Shown here: in pieces, positions 31,644 through 31,871 of the stretch
Layout: the number at the start of each line of letters is the position of its first letter
How positions within the stretch are numbered: the stretch's first letter is position 1
NCBI GenBank assembly: GCA_034411955.1
Contig: DAOUMF010000214.1
Span: 1-31,871 of the forward strand
Direction: 5' to 3'
Source of the DNA: DAOUMF01 sp034411955
GTDB lineage: Bacteria > Chloroflexota > Dehalococcoidia > SM23-28-2 > RBG-16-64-32
DNA: 31,871 nucleotides
The notes under the pieces: model-generated
What the model saw: only the letters and a program-made list of their open reading frames with translations
Told to the model about the DNA's origin: nothing
Databases searched by the model: none
Made by a program: the position numbers and the translations under genes

Positions 31644-31871
31644 ATGAGCGAGGGCTGGATTGTCTTAGCAGTTTTCGTGACAGGTATTATGAACCTGATT
31701 ATCGCGTATGCTGTCCAGCGCTGGACGGCAGAGAGGAATATCGCGGCCGAGCGCCGACAGGCGCGAATGAATGAGCGCCGACAGGCCGTAGCTGCCGTTA
31801 GTCATTTCTTGGAGATTGCAGCGCGGGCTGGCGCCTTTCGCTCTGTTCACGCAGATCTCGATGATATGTAC
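31644..31871 (+). CDS. membrane-anchored protein, cut by window end
   Basis: The first 76 codons of a protein opening MSEGWIVLAVFVTGIMNLII: one N-terminal membrane helix (about 5-24) followed by an Arg/Ala-rich helical, probably coiled-coil stretch (AERNIAAERRQARMNERR) in which GAGCGCCGACAGGC occurs twice. No family is recognised. It is AT-richer, like the gene before it, and follows it at 79 bases. The ribosome site is weak. Confidence 0.6.
   Translation, partial: MSEGWIVLAVFVTGIMNLIIAYAVQRWTAERNIAAERRQARMNERRQAVAAVSHFLEIAARAGAFRSVHADLDDMY

Overview
The window is GC-rich, gene-dense bacterial chromosome with standard bacterial signals: TTGACA/TATAAT-type promoters, AGGAGG ribosome sites, GTG and TTG starts, and a CIRCE operator. 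TGA is a normal stop for many genes here. RskA-type anti-sigma factor, secreted proteins with Thr/Pro-rich linkers, GDWDGDG repeat tails, a lemA-htpX cluster and near-leaderless promoters suggest a Chloroflexota-like soil or groundwater bacterium. That placement is inference and low confidence. The gene content looks like core chromosome rather than a mobile element; the last ~1 kb is visibly more AT-rich.

Layout. 1-570: Fur-family regulator with two tandem 7-1-7 operators over its own promoter, and the first codons of a signal-peptide gene. 571-3176: anti-sigma and ECF sigma operon, divergent from a lipoprotein HtrA protease. 3200-4988: metal/cobalamin-receptor-like protein and HtpX. 5068-6120: a membrane-anchored DsbA-like thiol oxidoreductase whose active site reads UPYC, an in-frame TGA replacing the first Cys, with a SECIS-like hairpin just downstream. 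6225-7468: HD protein, SH3 lipoprotein and a frameshifted small membrane gene. 7533-9939: M23 peptidase with three near-identical 55-residue repeats, and a secreted partner. 10142-10846: promoter, hairpin leader and DinB-like protein. 10851-15369: Fe-S protein, DUF255 thioredoxin-domain protein, MetF-like reductase, A-type Fe-S carrier. 15431-20038: glutamate synthase large subunit. 20332-24227: helical Ala-rich protein, CIRCE-controlled GroEL, hypothetical protein, ROK kinase. 24224-27856: hypothetical protein, then lemA and two HtpX-like genes, the first with HELSQ in place of HExxH. 27905-28951: selD, itself read through an in-frame TGA (CAGU). 29068-30798: class A beta-lactamase-like lipoprotein and endonuclease III. 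30944-31871: two membrane proteins, the last cut by the window end.

The most notable theme is selenium. Two genes, a DsbA-like oxidoreductase and SelD, each carry TGA exactly where their family has a catalytic Cys. Each has a 22-nt hairpin starting 9-10 nt after the TGA with a G in the first two loop bases, as expected of bacterial SECIS elements. An automatic annotation would split or truncate both. The second theme is envelope quality control: ECF/anti-sigma, HtrA, three M48-family proteins (one apparently inactive), DsbA, and an M23 peptidase.
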